A stretch of 64,000 nt of DNA, taken from positions 5,863,501 through 5,927,500 of the forward strand of contig NC_092575.1 of the NCBI RefSeq assembly GCF_037975245.1, given 5' to 3'. Position numbers and translations under genes: made by a program. Each line of letters starts with the position of its first letter. Within the stretch, counting starts at the first letter, position 1. The stretch is from Apostichopus japonicus. Taxonomy: Eukaryota; Echinodermata; Holothuroidea; Aspidochirotida; Stichopodidae. Shown in pieces: positions 33,901 through 46,589 of the stretch. Under the pieces are notes generated by a model that saw nothing but the letters and a program-made list of their open reading frames with translations, had not been told where the DNA came from and did no database searches.

Positions 33901-34920
33901 GTTAAATCGAAATTTTGGACAAAACAAGTTTGAAGTCGACAATTTGGTATACAGATGTCGACAAAAAAGGGAGATAAAATATAGTTTTTACACTTTTGAC
34001 ATAGAAAGTGTTGAATTACTATTGTCCCATTGAGGCTACCGTAGCACTAACAAATATAATATTGGAAGGGGAACCTCAGACCCCAGCGACCGTTTTCTCC
34101 ACGCACGCGCACTGCTATGATAGCTTCATACGTCACTCGCCTCGATACGTATATACCTACACTAGTCTACTTCCGTTTGGGTTTTGAACTGTTGATAATA
34201 AGGAAGGAGAGAGTTATGTATACGCAGGGATGACGAATTCAGCCCATATGATATTAAGCAAATAACTTAACCATGAAATGTATAAAAGCAATTTATATGC
34301 GCAATTCATGTATGAACTATGGAAAGGCTTTTCCACTCTTTCCTGCTTGGCATAGATCAGTCATAGACATTTCTCCGAACACCGTAAATAATAATAATAA
34401 TAAAATTCTTGATTCCTAGAATAGATTATCTTGGTATTATAGGCATGCTATCTGCAAGTGTAACGGATGCATGTAACACGCCGTATGTGGACCAATTGAC
34501 TTGAAGTTATTACCTTATATAGTACTTAATGAATAAAATAACCTGTTGTATTTATAACCATTTTCCGCGTTGGATGTTAAAGCTATAAGTTTAGAATAAC
34601 ATTTATTTGGACTCTGTGGTATTATGAAGCAAAACAAAAGTGTCAATAAATTGGCGTGAAGTCACTCTTTGGTTAGAATGAATTTCGAGTAAATTATTTT
34701 GGTAATTAAGAGGGTAGACCTTTAAGAGATAAAATTAATTTTTAAATAGATACTGCGCAGTATTTCTCAGCACCGATCACTGGTCCTTTCGTTGGTAATA
34801 TGTTCATGATGTCATTCGTATAACATATACGGTATAGTGTAATGCTGTAGTCGTGTCATACATATTCATGAGTTCATGACCCCAGTTTCGCGTCATATCA
34901 CACAATGCTTAATTAGTTTT
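30930..34920. other. Gene-free AT-rich interval
   Basis: No ORF has a recognisable domain. Simple features are C runs near 32514-32526 and 32720-32728, an AT-rich stretch at 32909-32931, and a CpG-richer patch at about 34070-34150 (CTCCACGCACGCGCACTG) with no gene attached. Confidence 0.45.
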
Positions 34921-35220
34921 ATAACATTTCTGTTACCCCCCTTCACACTTCGGTATACATACCTGGTAATCTATACAAAGAAGTATTAAAGAAAGACAAA
35001 CAAAGTTGAATCCAATTTTTATTTCTATCTGAACCCAAATCGATCCTTGGTCATTGATTATATAAATCGATGGTGATTTGTCAAAGCTCTGGACACCGAG
35101 CAAACAGGCAGACAGACAAACGGACCGATAATGAGATTGACTCTTACTCAGCAGCTCATGGAGATTTAGGCTATAAGATGCATGATCTATGCCATAATTA
35201 TTAACGTCTAAGACGAAAAG

Positions 35221-35285
35221 GTGGGAAGGATCAGGGGAGGGGAAGGGGGGAGGGTGGAAGAGGGAGGGGGTGGGGGAGGGGGTAG
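35221..35285. repeat. Purine-rich GGGAGG tract
   Basis: Imperfect GGGGAGGG repeats immediately before a SINE. Low-complexity; the frames it opens are not genes. Confidence 0.7.
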
Positions 35286-35342
35286 GCACGGTACAGAGTG
35301 CCACGTATATTGATCGTAGTACCGTGGCATTTATAATAATCA

Positions 35343-35641
35343 TAATAATAATAATAATCAGCAGTTATTTTTTCGACGCTTAAGCGACCACAAATGTGGG
35401 AGAAGCCCGCAAGGTCTTATGGATTACAACTTATACGTCGGGTGGCTTCCAATTCAACATTTTAACTCAATTTTGGAATCTTTTCAATTTAGAAAGTCAT
35501 TTCAGATGGGAAAACCGTAGATTGCTCTTGGATGAAAAACCCACCTTACTATGACCCGGCCGGGAATCGAACCCCGAACCTCCCGATTGCTAAGCCTCAT
35601 TGCTTTAAATGCCACCGTCTTTGTCCACTCGGCCACAGCAC
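35343..35641 (-). mobile_element. tRNA-derived SINE, family A, copy 3, full length
   Basis: Minus orientation. Read on the minus strand it starts GTGCTGTGGCCGAGTGGAC (A-box), has GGTTCGGGGTTCGATTCCC (B-box), then a body shared with the other two copies, and ends in a (ATT)n tail. It is the most complete of the three and serves as the family reference. Confidence 0.88.
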
Positions 35642-36424
35642 CGGCATTTATAACTTTCCCATGAAAATTATTCGCATTAGATTTGGCGGTTGCCTCTTGG
35701 TTCTCTTAATATAATATTAAAGAGCCTGAATGTAGATTTTGGCGGATATGGTGACCGATTTCCAAACTAACTTTGGTGGCGCTATACGTTAAATTAACAT
35801 GATATATATGTTACACCCATATTGTGGCTATTTTCAGCTATGTATATTTCAACAAAGAGTCAGTCAACCGATGTAAAAACCGAAAATTACGAATGAGGAT
35901 AATGTGAGTCAGTCCAATATATATGTCTTAGTTTTGCGCAACACAAACAAAGTTATTGTAGACACTCAGAGAATTGTGAACCTCCACTCCCCCTCATATA
36001 AAAAAAAATAAAACAATTTAAAAAAATAGTCCCGTTTTTGGTTCTTTTTGTGATCCAAAAGAAAATACCATTCACGTAACAATATCCACACAGCAGCTTA
36101 ACGGCTGGATGAATCGGTAGATGCGGTAACACCTCTACTACAAATATGTCTTTTGCTAGTCACAATTAACCGTGCATAATATATAAGATTGTTTCCAATT
36201 TCTAATGAAATGGTAATCTTTACATTTAGTAAACATGCACCCTGACAGAATTGACGTGGAGTCGACCAAGAAAGTGTCTACTCAGGTATATATATAGCCT
36301 TTGTGTTAATGTTGACTATAGTGGTGACCTTTATTTGGTTGCAGTGTAGCTGTGTATTTCCACCGGCGGGCCATATTCAACCGATTCACACAGAGATTGC
36401 GTATAAGTAACTATACTGTTAATT

Positions 36425-36660
36425 TTAAAGTGTTGTACCACAGTAACAACTGGATCGTGCTGATAAATCTGATACATCGGTAGCATGTGCTATTAGGATT
36501 ACAGTATAAGAACTGAGGATATTCAGGTGTAATCCCAACAAGTTCGTTAAACTGGATTTGTTGGGATTACACAAATCCTCAGTTCTTACTGTAACCCTAA
36601 TAGCACATGCTACCGATTTATAGCACTATCCAGTTTTTTTACCGCGGTACTAAACTTAAA
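36425..36660. mobile_element. Long near-palindrome (fold-back or MITE)
   Basis: The left arm is 36425-36541 and the right arm 36558-36660, around a loop of about 16 nt. The inner pairing includes TAGCATGTGCTATTAGG against CCTAATAGCACATGCTA, and TGTAATCCCAACAA against TTGTTGGGATTACA. Outer parts pair with small gaps (AACTGGATCGTGCT against AGCACTATCCAGTT). TTAA lies just outside both arms, which would fit a TTAA-targeting element, but that word is common in this AT-rich DNA. Confidence 0.8.
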
Positions 36661-37591
36661 GATTTATAGTAGTTAATATGTTCTCTGTGTGGATCGGGTG
36701 GGCATATTTTATCAACAATTTACAATTTGGTTGTAAGATCGGAAAACGAAAACAGTGACAGAAAAGTGTACGTTTTACCGTCAAATGATAATATTAAAAT
36801 CTAGACGGTCAGAGGTTACCATCGGGAGGGGACCGGTTACATCTGAAATCTTAAGAGAGTCGATGGAATGTGGACAGCCTGGAGCATAATCGGTTTTCTG
36901 GGCTCCTCTATCACCCTACCCACCCCGTCCTCCCCTCCCCCCTCCTCTCCCCAACATCGCAAAGAATTGGGAAAAGGAAAAAGATTTTCCTGTATCTGAA
37001 ATTTATAAGTTCGGCCAGTAAATTGCAATAATTCAGTTAAACTTCAAACACCGTACAGAAGAGTTTTGGTGCAATTTGTAAGAATTAGTCAGGTTACTAA
37101 TATCGAATGCCACCTATACGCTGCAGTTAATCCCACTACCCACCCTACAATGACTTTATTAGTCTTTACCAATCCAAAAGACCAACAACAAAAAACAGCT
37201 CCTTGTATTTGGTAAACAATTTCTAACAAACCCATCAAGTATTTCACAAATTAAGATTGCTATATTTATCAAGCTAAGACACACCCGTAGATTTAATTTC
37301 ACTAAATAGTGAGTAATTCATGATTTTAGTCAGTTCTCGACATTTCTGACATGTTCTTTTTACATTAACTATTAATCACAGTATAAGATAATGGAGATTT
37401 GGGGCTATTTCGACTTTTTTACTACATTATTTTAGAAAAGAAACTACAATGAACTATGTATATTGTTATGGAATTTTAATATTGAAATAGCATCGAAAGT
37501 AGTTGTCAAAACCTACTGGTGTGAGATGTAATCCTCGGGAGGACTATAAGCAGTCTAAGCATTCGTTGGTGACATCGGGAGATTACTCTAA

Positions 37592-37961
37592 CACTGGGGT
37601 GGGTAACCTACGGCCCGCGGGCCACATGCGGCCGCCAGTGATTTTTTTTTTGCGGCCCGTGAGAAAATGAAAAAGAAAAAAATCAATCTATTTTACATCA
37701 TCACAAAAAAACGAGCTAGCTGCTTAGAATTTATCAGCACTAATGAGGATGTCAGGTAGGCCTATTATCCACATTAAATATCAACTGTACTGTACTGACA
37801 TTATGCTTTTGTGAATACAGATAAAGTACACACACATATTGCTTGAAAGTCCTCGGAATCAAAAGTTTGAAATAAACTGCAGGTCGTTGGCTAGGTGCGG
37901 CCCAGTCAATTTTTCACTCCTTATATCTGGCCCATTCATTCAAAAAGGTTGGCCACCCCTG
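37592..37961. mobile_element. hAT-type non-autonomous element (GGGGTGG...CCACCCC ends)
   Basis: The left end is CACTGGGGTGGGTAACCTACG, followed by GGCCCGCGGGCCACATGCGG. The right end is GGTTGGCCACCCCTG, approximately inverted. This is the classic layout of non-autonomous hAT elements in animal genomes. No transposase and no clear 8-bp target duplication were seen. Confidence 0.7.
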
Positions 37962-37999
37962 CCTAATATCTCAGGTTAGATGTTCTGGTGTCGTCCTCT

Positions 38000-38250
38000 G
38001 GTAAAATCTCTAAGTGAAAACATGAGGAAAAGCAAATCAATTTCATCTTATAAAAGACATCTTAAACATTATCTACTCAACGAATAATTTTCGTATAGTT
38101 TTCTGCCTTATTATGAGCATTGTATTAAGGTTTCGTTTTCCCGGTTCTGTTAAACCCCTATGCGTGTGATTTGTCTATGTGTTTTTCTGGATGCTTTCTT
38201 TTCCCTATATAAAATATACTTTACTTTGTAAGGGACCACACTCGAAAAGT
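38000..38250 (+). pseudogene. Possible 3' end remnant of a non-LTR element
   Basis: A frame reading KSKSISSYKRHLKHYLLNE followed by a stop resembles the C-terminal end of LINE reverse transcriptase ORFs. Nothing else of the element is visible, so this is only a weak suggestion. Confidence 0.25.
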
Positions 38251-38538
38251 TATCTTACTTCTGGTCGTCTCGCTGCCTCATTGCTATAACTATGTATTTA
38301 CACTTATGTAGGAAAGCCTTATACGTTGTTCTCCGTGTTCAAAATCCATAAGGTCATGACAGTTATCAGCAATCACATATGAAGGAAACACCGACATACC
38401 ATGCAACATTTATAAACAACTGTGTTCGTCTGTCCTCACTACTACGTTAACATGTAGCGTTATTGCTACACTGTCCGGTGAAGAGACATTACACATGTCG
38501 TTCTTATAGTCGAAGTCCTTAAAGAAGTTAGAAAGAGG

Positions 38539-38570
38539 TAGGGGGGGGGGGGGCGGGCGGGGGACGGGGA
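38539..38570. repeat. G-rich low-complexity tract
   Basis: A G run with GGGCGGGCGGGGGACGGGG. It is a potential quadruplex and a likely assembly weak spot. Confidence 0.7.
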
Positions 38571-39499
38571 ACAACCAAAAACAATCGTATAGTTTGATGA
38601 TTCTAAAAGTAGTCTGTCACAAGACCCCATATGTACCGTACGTTAGTATGTTCTATTATCACCGGTATCGTGGCGGGAAAAACAATTGCACGGGTTTTCT
38701 AAATCCCCATGAGATTACCCCATCTGTGTTTTGTCAAATGAGACTTTGAATAATAAATGAGTTTAATAGTGAAAATAATAAGAAAGTTGTTACACTTCGT
38801 TAATGGCCTATAACTACTCTTCATTTTACGCTTCTGGTTTTCTCTATTTTTACCAGTCAGGTATAGAATGTCACGTGGTAACTAATTGTATTTTACTCGT
38901 ATAAACTATGAAGCTACTTCAGATCCACGCAGTATTATAATTACATTTTGATTTCTTTAATTGAAAGATAAAAACAATTGTGCTCTTCTGGTGAAATGTG
39001 ATCTATTTAGTTATTTCAGATTGGATTTTATAGTTTTGCAATCTTAATTGCACTAGGAGTAGTTATATAGCATGGACGACCTAATCTCCATACAGAGCTT
39101 TGTAGAACATATTCAACTGATAAACATATATGGTACGCAGAGTGTGTGAGTGTATATGTACATGTACATATTATCAAGACCTCGTTATTCTGGTGTTGCT
39201 TACATGGACGTTATGTAATTAGGTGCATTAATTATGTTAATAATTGATTTTTTTTTAAATGATAAATTTATTAGCAATCACATCAATTTAAGTATCAATT
39301 GACTAATTGATGAAACGACGCTACAATCCATATAAGCATTTGTCGATGTTTAATTATGCGTTATGAAGGTGTTGCTAGTATTTTAGACACAATATTTCTT
39401 TGACCGTGTCTCGCTCTTTTCTTTCTTTCTTTTTGTTTAAGCTCGTTTTGGAACCGAACGATTCAGAAACAGTTGTGCTTGGATGAAGCATTTGCTGGC

Positions 39500-40095
39500 T
39501 AAGTTATACACTAAAGTAATAAGGATATAACTGAATAAGTTGATTTTGTAAGCTAATATACTGAGATTTAGACCCTGAACATACTATATTTGTTACTGAA
39601 ATATGGAGACACACGCTGCTGTATATGGCACCAATTATATATATTATTGAATAGTTATATACTGACATAATGAGATATTTACTGACTGAGTTGCACAGTA
39701 GCATGATCAAGTATTATGTTACTGAATACGTTGTTTACGACATCATCAGATCCATACTGACACTGTTATATACCAAACTAATAAGACAGATTGCTACATA
39801 TTAGTTATATAGTGACGTACCAATAGCTATATATTTACCGAGATATACACACTGAACTTACGAGATATATTATTGAACAATTTGTATACTAACACGTGTA
39901 TTACGTTCTGTACTGACTGAGTTGCACATCAAACTAATGAGATATATTACTGAATAAGTTCCATTCTGACATAATGGGATGTGTACTTACTGAATTACAC
40001 ACTTAACTAAAGAGATATATTACTGAATAAGTTCCATACTGACATAAGAGATGCATACTTACTGAATTGCACACTTAACTAAAGAGATAGACTAG
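39500..40095 (+). repeat. Degenerate minisatellite, about 72-75 bp unit
   Basis: The last two units, 39938-40012 and 40013-40084, are nearly identical (GAGATATATTACTGAATAAG, TTACTGAATTGCACACTTAACT). Units further left share GAGATAT, ACTGA.TAAGTT and ACTGAGTTGCACA words but are strongly diverged. The array therefore decays from right to left. Confidence 0.7.
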
Positions 40096-40874
40096 ACGAA
40101 GTAAATGGACAAGTTTGAACCATTTTTATTTGTGTGTGTGTGATTCAAAAGGTCTTTGGCGCTGCTGAATGCAAATATACATATACATTACCAGTTTAAT
40201 ATGAAAACTGAACATTTCGTTTTCTGCACTATGACACTAACAACCACTAACAACCCCGTGTGACTTTTCACTAAACCTTTCTGCTTGAGCTGTTGATAAC
40301 TAAAGCAGATAGCATCGCTAAAACGATAAAAATCTTTTCATAAATCTTGTCAAGTTTGTTTAAAAACATCGACCCTGGTAGAACTCATGTTATTGTTCCT
40401 ACGAAGTATTTAAAGAGCCTTTGTTTCTATATAGCTGTACTTAATCGCGTAAACGTGTATACTGTTTTTACAGTTGTACTGTTAGCAAGGTAAAGCTATA
40501 TCAAACCTTATATAGTAAACAGCAGCGGCAAGATTAGAAATCTAAACATATATACAATGTTACTTGAATCCATCAAAATCACACAAGGAACGATAAAAGT
40601 ATAGAGGCATAGAAAATACTCACATGTTCGCAAAATAAAATAACTAAAACAGTATACTTACTTTATTGTAAACTGTGGTACACAACATTTTCTGTAATAG
40701 ACCAAATGGTTTAAAAAGGGCATTGCTATTTATATGCGGAGCCTGCAGCAATTGGTTTAAACCACATTTATCTTTTAGACATGTCGAGGGATATCCAATT
40801 ATGTGTAAATGTTACATTTTTGGTTCGAAATGACACCATGTTATACTGACGTAACGCAAAATACACTCGCCTTC

Positions 40875-40876
<2 letters not shown>

Positions 40877-40954
<78 letters not shown>
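40877..40954. repeat. (ATT)n then (TA)n microsatellite
   Basis: A short ATT run leads into about 60 bp of TA with one ACA interruption. The open frame made of alternating Tyr/Ile codons here is an artefact. Confidence 0.9.
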
Positions 40955-40956
<2 letters not shown>

Positions 40957-41599
40957 TACATACATAATACGCGAGTGTGTAGTACATTCATTTGGAAACG
41001 CCTAAGTGCTATAACAAAAATTTTGATCAATTCCTTGTTAGTCACATATATGTAAACGTGTACGGTTGGTTTGATTCTGGGAGTTTTCCGTTAAAGAATA
41101 ACTGTTGTATCGTATATAAATGTACTTCCTTATAGAACGACCATGTATACTGTACACATACAGCAACTATCGAAAACACTGGATATAGTTTTTGGCGTCG
41201 TGGTTAGTTTTGTTTAAATATTCCTTTCTTATTTATTTGATTTAAACGATGCCTTTTGTCGTAGGAGTTCGTAACTACACGACTTTTACAAAGAAGCCAA
41301 CTTTTCAAGTAAAAAAGTGTCAAAAGATTCGTTAACCTCTTTCGATTACTTAGTCACGGTTACTCAGTCACCCATGAAAAAAGCGGTTTCATTTTTGACT
41401 ATACAGTGAGATGTTGCCAAATATCTTACCAAATCTCTGTTGAAGCCTATACCGTTACTCTACTACAACAAGTTAAGTCTGCCTATATACGGTGACCATG
41501 CACGCACTCTCTCACTCTCTCTATTTCTTTAATGTTTCTGCTAATATAACAACGTTTGATCAACGCCAAAGTCTAAAAAACTTTTATTTCATTAAACTA

Positions 41600-42284
41600 A
41601 GCGATCGAAGTGGGCGTGGCTTGAAGTACGGTGACTGACGTCCGGAACTGCCAATAGCGAGTAGTGCGTTACGGCTGAAAGACCCAAGCGCGTGTTGGAT
41701 CTTGGGCAGGAATAATGGTAGTTTAATTGTTGCCGCGAGTATTGGCCCGTTGACATATCGGTGTTTTTTGGATAAGAAGAGTTGAGAAAAGTATTTTGCA
41801 AAGTTCTGCTAAGTGTGTATGAAACGCTACATTGATCATACACTAGTAAAGGGTGCTTTGGTTAACCCGATCACACGGAAGGGATTTCTTGAAGAAGGAA
41901 CCCAAAAAAAAACAACATTACGTTCAAAGATACAGAGTAAAGCGTATTGTGAAGACTGGTTAACATTGCTCTCTGCTGGATTGTTATATACCCAGACATT
42001 ACTGCCACGGACAAACGCGCCTCAACAACATAAGGTGTCGAAACTAAGAGGCTTGCCCAAACCTGACGTATTCCTCACCCAGAATTCGATTTCGCCGGGT
42101 TTAATTCGTTTCGTCTTCGGTGGAAGGCTCTTAACCATTGGTGTCAAGACAAGCTCAACGTGAAAAAATCACTGCTTTTCGTCTATACGTGTAAATCTTT
42201 GGGATAAAAAAAATTCCACCCTCGACGTGAAATTTCTCCCCCGTCGAGTCAATTTTTACTTGTCATTTCGCGGAACTGTGAACC
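41600..42284 (+). promoter_or_regulatory. Likely promoter and 5' leader of the T-box gene
   Basis: A CpG-richer stretch upstream of the T-box ATG, after kilobases of AT-rich sequence. It has GGGCGTGGC at 41613, CCAAT at 41651 and an inverted CCAAT (ATTGG) at about 41741. A plus-strand ORF of 116 codons at 41813-42163 ends 121 nt before the T-box ATG; I read it as leader sequence. The transcription start is not determined. Confidence 0.45.
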
Positions 42285-42438
42285 ATGATGTACGATAGTG
42301 GGGATGATTACTTAGGGCAACGAGCGGCCAGGGCACACGCCTTTGCCTTGAACGGCATCGTGCCTTCGCCTGCACCTAGGAGCTTCGCTTATCCAGGAAC
42401 CTATATGCAATCTGCGCCACATAACTTAGGATTTCCTG
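42285..42438 (+). CDS. T-box gene exon 1
   Basis: 154 nt from the ATG to donor TTTCCTG/GTAAGT. It encodes [20 protein letters not shown] and then [11 protein letters not shown] and an aromatic/Pro-rich stretch. The frame stays open past the donor to a stop at about 42548, but that extension is intron. Confidence 0.85.
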
Positions 42439-44387
42439 GTAAGTATATGTGGCATTTTTGTGCCTTTAGCGTTTTATGTATTCAAAACAAAATATTCAAA
42501 ACTAAATACACACATAAAAACCAAAAAGCAGTTATAATATTACAGTGAACTAAAACTAAAAATTGCGAGCTATGTTTAATTTTTACTTTCTTATTTAGTT
42601 TTCTTATATATTAGTTTCCTTAAAATACAGTTTTTTTTTGTCAACTTTGTATTTTTCCAAAACGCATCATAACATGTAAATAATTCTCATCAAAGGTAAA
42701 AAAAAAAAAGGAATCGCAAAACCATTCTAAATTAATAACTAAGAAGAATAAATACCTTTCAAAAGCTCCCTTGATCGATATTATGTTCGCTTGCATTTAG
42801 GTTAAATGACATTTGAACTATCGTTCGAGTTAGACGTTAATATAAGTAAAACATTATGGCAAACTTTCAATCAAGATAATTTTGTTTCGTGTAAATAGTA
42901 CCTTTACTTGTTGTTCAACAAATATTAACACCGCTGCAAAAGTGTATAAATAAACACCCTATATTCCGAAACAGTGTTTACGTGATAAGTTTCATTGCAC
43001 CAACGTGTAGCGAGAAATCCTAACACGCCAGCAAGTGGCCTCGGTTGGTAAATTTTTACATTGCGGTGGTGGTATCAACATAATAACACATATTACACTA
43101 ATACTATACATTACAACCGGATTCTTGTGAAAAAAAACAAGTGCATAGGCTCTAGATATGTGGTAAATGTTGGCGTTACTAAATTCATCATTAAATCTTC
43201 ATGCAAAATTGAAGTTTTCTCCTTTTTAATATTAATAACGTGAAGGGAATTTTGGATATTCATTACAACATTATAAATAGTCCCTTTCGCCTTAAATTTC
43301 GTCTTACATTTAACTATTCCAATGTTTCAATGTCAGGAAAATTAGGGGCAAAAGATAAATTTACAAGAGGGGATTGTCGTTAATAAACTACCGGTACTTA
43401 TAAACTGTGGTAATCAATATAATAGTGTGTAAACAACGTTTTCGCATGATTAAATACATAATGCGTATAATTTAACTATAGGAAAAAACCCAAAGTTATT
43501 AAAAATTTAAAACTTATATTAAGAACGTTAAAGCTATACGAATCATGCGTGAACAGATAACCAAACTGTCCATTGTCCATGGAGTCCTAGATATACTTAG
43601 TAAATGCACTGACGAGGTGTGAACCAATTCGAGTGATAAGCCTATCCTTAAAACAAAACAAACATTGAATTAATCGAAACTAACCCACATGATTGATTCC
43701 CCGAAGTTTAAGTCTTGTAATAGAATATACATATATATAAACCTTCTTACATATTACTTAATAAATAAATGCGATATTACAACGATTGTTTACAAATAGA
43801 TGTACATTACCCGCCTTGTTTACATTATACTGTTTTGTTTTAGAACCGCCGAGATAAACATAAATTTTAGTTACTATAGCCTTATTAATATATTTGCAGT
43901 AACATTGGCCTTTTATGAAATAGTAGGCTTATATTAAGTAATATTTAATTTTATTAGATAATTTAACAATTGACACAAGACTTCTGAATTAAGACCTTGT
44001 AATGTATTAACATATGAAATAAACACATGTATTGATTTCTATTTTGTCAATCTAATTTATAAACCCGTGAAGTAAATAACATATGTGAGGTTTTGTCCTT
44101 CTTTTCCCGATTACTATCTAAATAGATCGTAGCAGCCATTTTGGAGATTTTACTCCGTTATCATGTCCTACTCCAACGGATCACAGCAGCGTAGCCCATG
44201 CAGCTGCTACCCAACAAATGATGGCCGCAGCCTGCGCTGGGATGAGGCCACCAGATCTCTCAACTGGAGTAGCAGGGGGTTCGAACAACCCCGCAACAAA
44301 AGATATTAAAGTCACTCTAGAAGGAAGAGAACTCTGGCAGAAGTTTCATGAAATTGGAACAGAAATGATAATCACCAAAGCCGGCAG
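42285..44387 (+). CDS. T-box transcription factor, first two exons, 3' part not found
   Basis: Exon 1 is 42285-42438 and exon 2 is 44126-44387; the GT-AG phases join exactly (1 then 2 bases) and the exon 2 donor is GGCAG/GTAAGG. The start ATGATG has a good context (GAACCATGATG). The N-terminal 51 residues include [14 protein letters not shown], an eh1-like Groucho-binding motif resembling the one in vertebrate TBX15/18 (RAHAF) and TBX20 (RANAF). Exon 2 is low-complexity, with [17 protein letters not shown], and ends with the start of the T-box DNA-binding domain: [20 protein letters not shown], then KAGR. The intron after GR is a common T-box position. The rest of the T-box (RMFP onward) was not found in the window. 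Subfamily: Tbx15/18/22 or Tbx20 favoured from the eh1 motif and [15 protein letters not shown], with Tbx6/16 also possible. Confidence 0.88.
42439..44125 (+). other. T-box intron 1
   Basis: About 1.7 kb of AT-rich sequence with GTAAGT and TAG ends. No repeats or other genes were recognised in it. Confidence 0.8.
44126..44387 (+). CDS. T-box gene exon 2 (start of the DNA-binding domain)
   Basis: The acceptor is TATCTAAATAG after a pyrimidine-rich stretch. 262 nt, phases 1 in and 2 out. It begins [12 protein letters not shown], and the last 26 or so residues are the conserved N-terminal strand of the T-box. There is an in-frame stop just upstream of the acceptor, which confirms the boundary. 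Confidence 0.92.
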
Positions 44388-46589
44388 GTAAGGAAATATA
44401 TATTTGTTGTTGTCGCTGTTTATGTTGTCGTTTTTAAATCCCACATAATAACATAAATTAACCTGACCAAAGATTGTTTGTCAAATATATATATATATAT
44501 ATATTTACCATACCGAGGTAAACACGAATATTTATTTATCATACGTACGTAAACACGAATGGCGCTTTGAAATATTCGTTATTTATATGTTTAGTAAACA
44601 GGCAGTTTTATTGGACTGGTTACCTATTTCTTGACTAACTAACTAACTACAACCCTCCTCCTCCCCCACCACCCCCCCCCCGCCATCCATTTTATAGTTT
44701 TATCATATAATCGTCGTCACCCTCCCAGTACAACATGTTCGCACCCTTCATCACCCCCTGTCCCAACCCCTCTTGATCATGAGAGTTTGATGATATTTAC
44801 ATTCAAGCTATAAAATGAATCACAATTGTTGTTTAAACTTTGTTCAAGGTGCGTTAAATGAACACAATATACCATTTATATACATAATAAATTGTCCAGA
44901 GTAGTTCTCGCCGTCTTCGGCCTGCAGAAAAAAGGTTTTGTTAATTATCAAGTGAAGGGCTGGGCTAGCTCACACCTCGTTAGATTGAGCCGATGGTATC
45001 AAAGAAATCAATCTCTCGAGTAAATTAGCAATGCATTAAAATCAACACAGAAATATTGATTTTTGGCCAGAACGTTTGTTCGTCCACAATGATAGGTCTA
45101 CCGGCCCTGGTATATATATATGCATGCCGCTCGGCGCGTTTGCTGTACACCTTTTGTACGGTCGCGTAAAAAGTGTATTTTGGTTGTTTATTTTTGTCAC
45201 ATTTAAGGATCTAATTTTGAGTGCTAATCTATTTAGAAGGAGGGAGTGATAAGTGTGGTGTATATTTCAACACTTTGCTACAAGTTGATTTAGTATTGAC
45301 CTTTGGTATATCACTTAAGATCTGTTACCACTCTAGAATCAATTCTGCATGGAATGTAAACAAACAACTGTCTGTAAAAATACGGGGGAATCTTTCGACT
45401 GGTATAATTTATTTTTACTGTATGGGGTTAGTTTTTAATCATCTTTTGTAAAATTGGTTTGTAGAATATTGATAAACAATCGAAAGAACAGAATTTTTCA
45501 TCTTTTTTTTTGTGGTAAAAATTTAGATATCGAGATATGTTTTGCGTGGTATCAAAATTCACTGTGAGACTAATGCACAAAACGTGGTATAAGAAATTGG
45601 TGGATAAACTTGACAGAGTAAATTATTTATAATGATTTGATTTAAAACTTACAACGAAAGATAATTTGAGGAAAATATTCTGTTATCAAATAATTTAAAA
45701 TAAAATAAAACTGTTAGCAAACTGCTTATCCACTGATAATATGAGGAAAATATTCTGTTATCAAATATTTGAATTTGAAGTTTTACCTTATAAATTTGGT
45801 GGATCGAATTTCCACTTAATTGTAGTTATCAAACGAATTGTGATTTGAATTTCGAATAATCTTCAGAAATAATGAAAACGTTTAAACGAGATCATTGGAA
45901 CAATAACAAACAAAAATGGAATGCTTGTTTTCTGGATGCAAAAACATGACAATTCGAAAAAGTTTGTAAATAATTTATGCAAATATGGTATGACTATTGC
46001 CTCCTTAATCATATTACCAGATGTAAAGCCTAAAGCACAGATCAAAATCATTTTGCTTATATTGGACAGTTACGAACGTCGTATGTTGTCACTGATTTGC
46101 TTTCAAAAAACGATGTCCTATAATATTTATTGAATTCTCGGCGACACGTTTACTCTGTATAAAAAAATCAGGCTTTTTATGCAGTTACTTTTCTTGTTTT
46201 GGTGCTCCAGTTTCTTTTTTTTTTTAAAAGGGAAAAGTAAAAATCCTCGCGGTGTATTCGCGGTGTATGTGAAGTCTTGTTGCGTTTTTCTCTCTCTATC
46301 TGTACCTTATAATAGGAAACCTTGGAACGTTTACTGGTTCCATAACGTGCTAAGCTCTTTACTTTCTAACACCGATTTTCAATTTTCCACCATAGCAGTT
46401 TTTACAATTGATGTCGAAGACTTGAAAGGAGCAACAATCTATTCTTTATTGGCGGCATCGAATTAATTTCCTCTTTTATCAAACGGTTCTTTTACCTCTT
46501 CCTCTGCTGTTAAAAATAAATCCTCCTATTGTACTCAAAAGAAAACGTCTTTAGATCAACTCATTTTAAGCAAAGTGTTTTAGGCCTGC

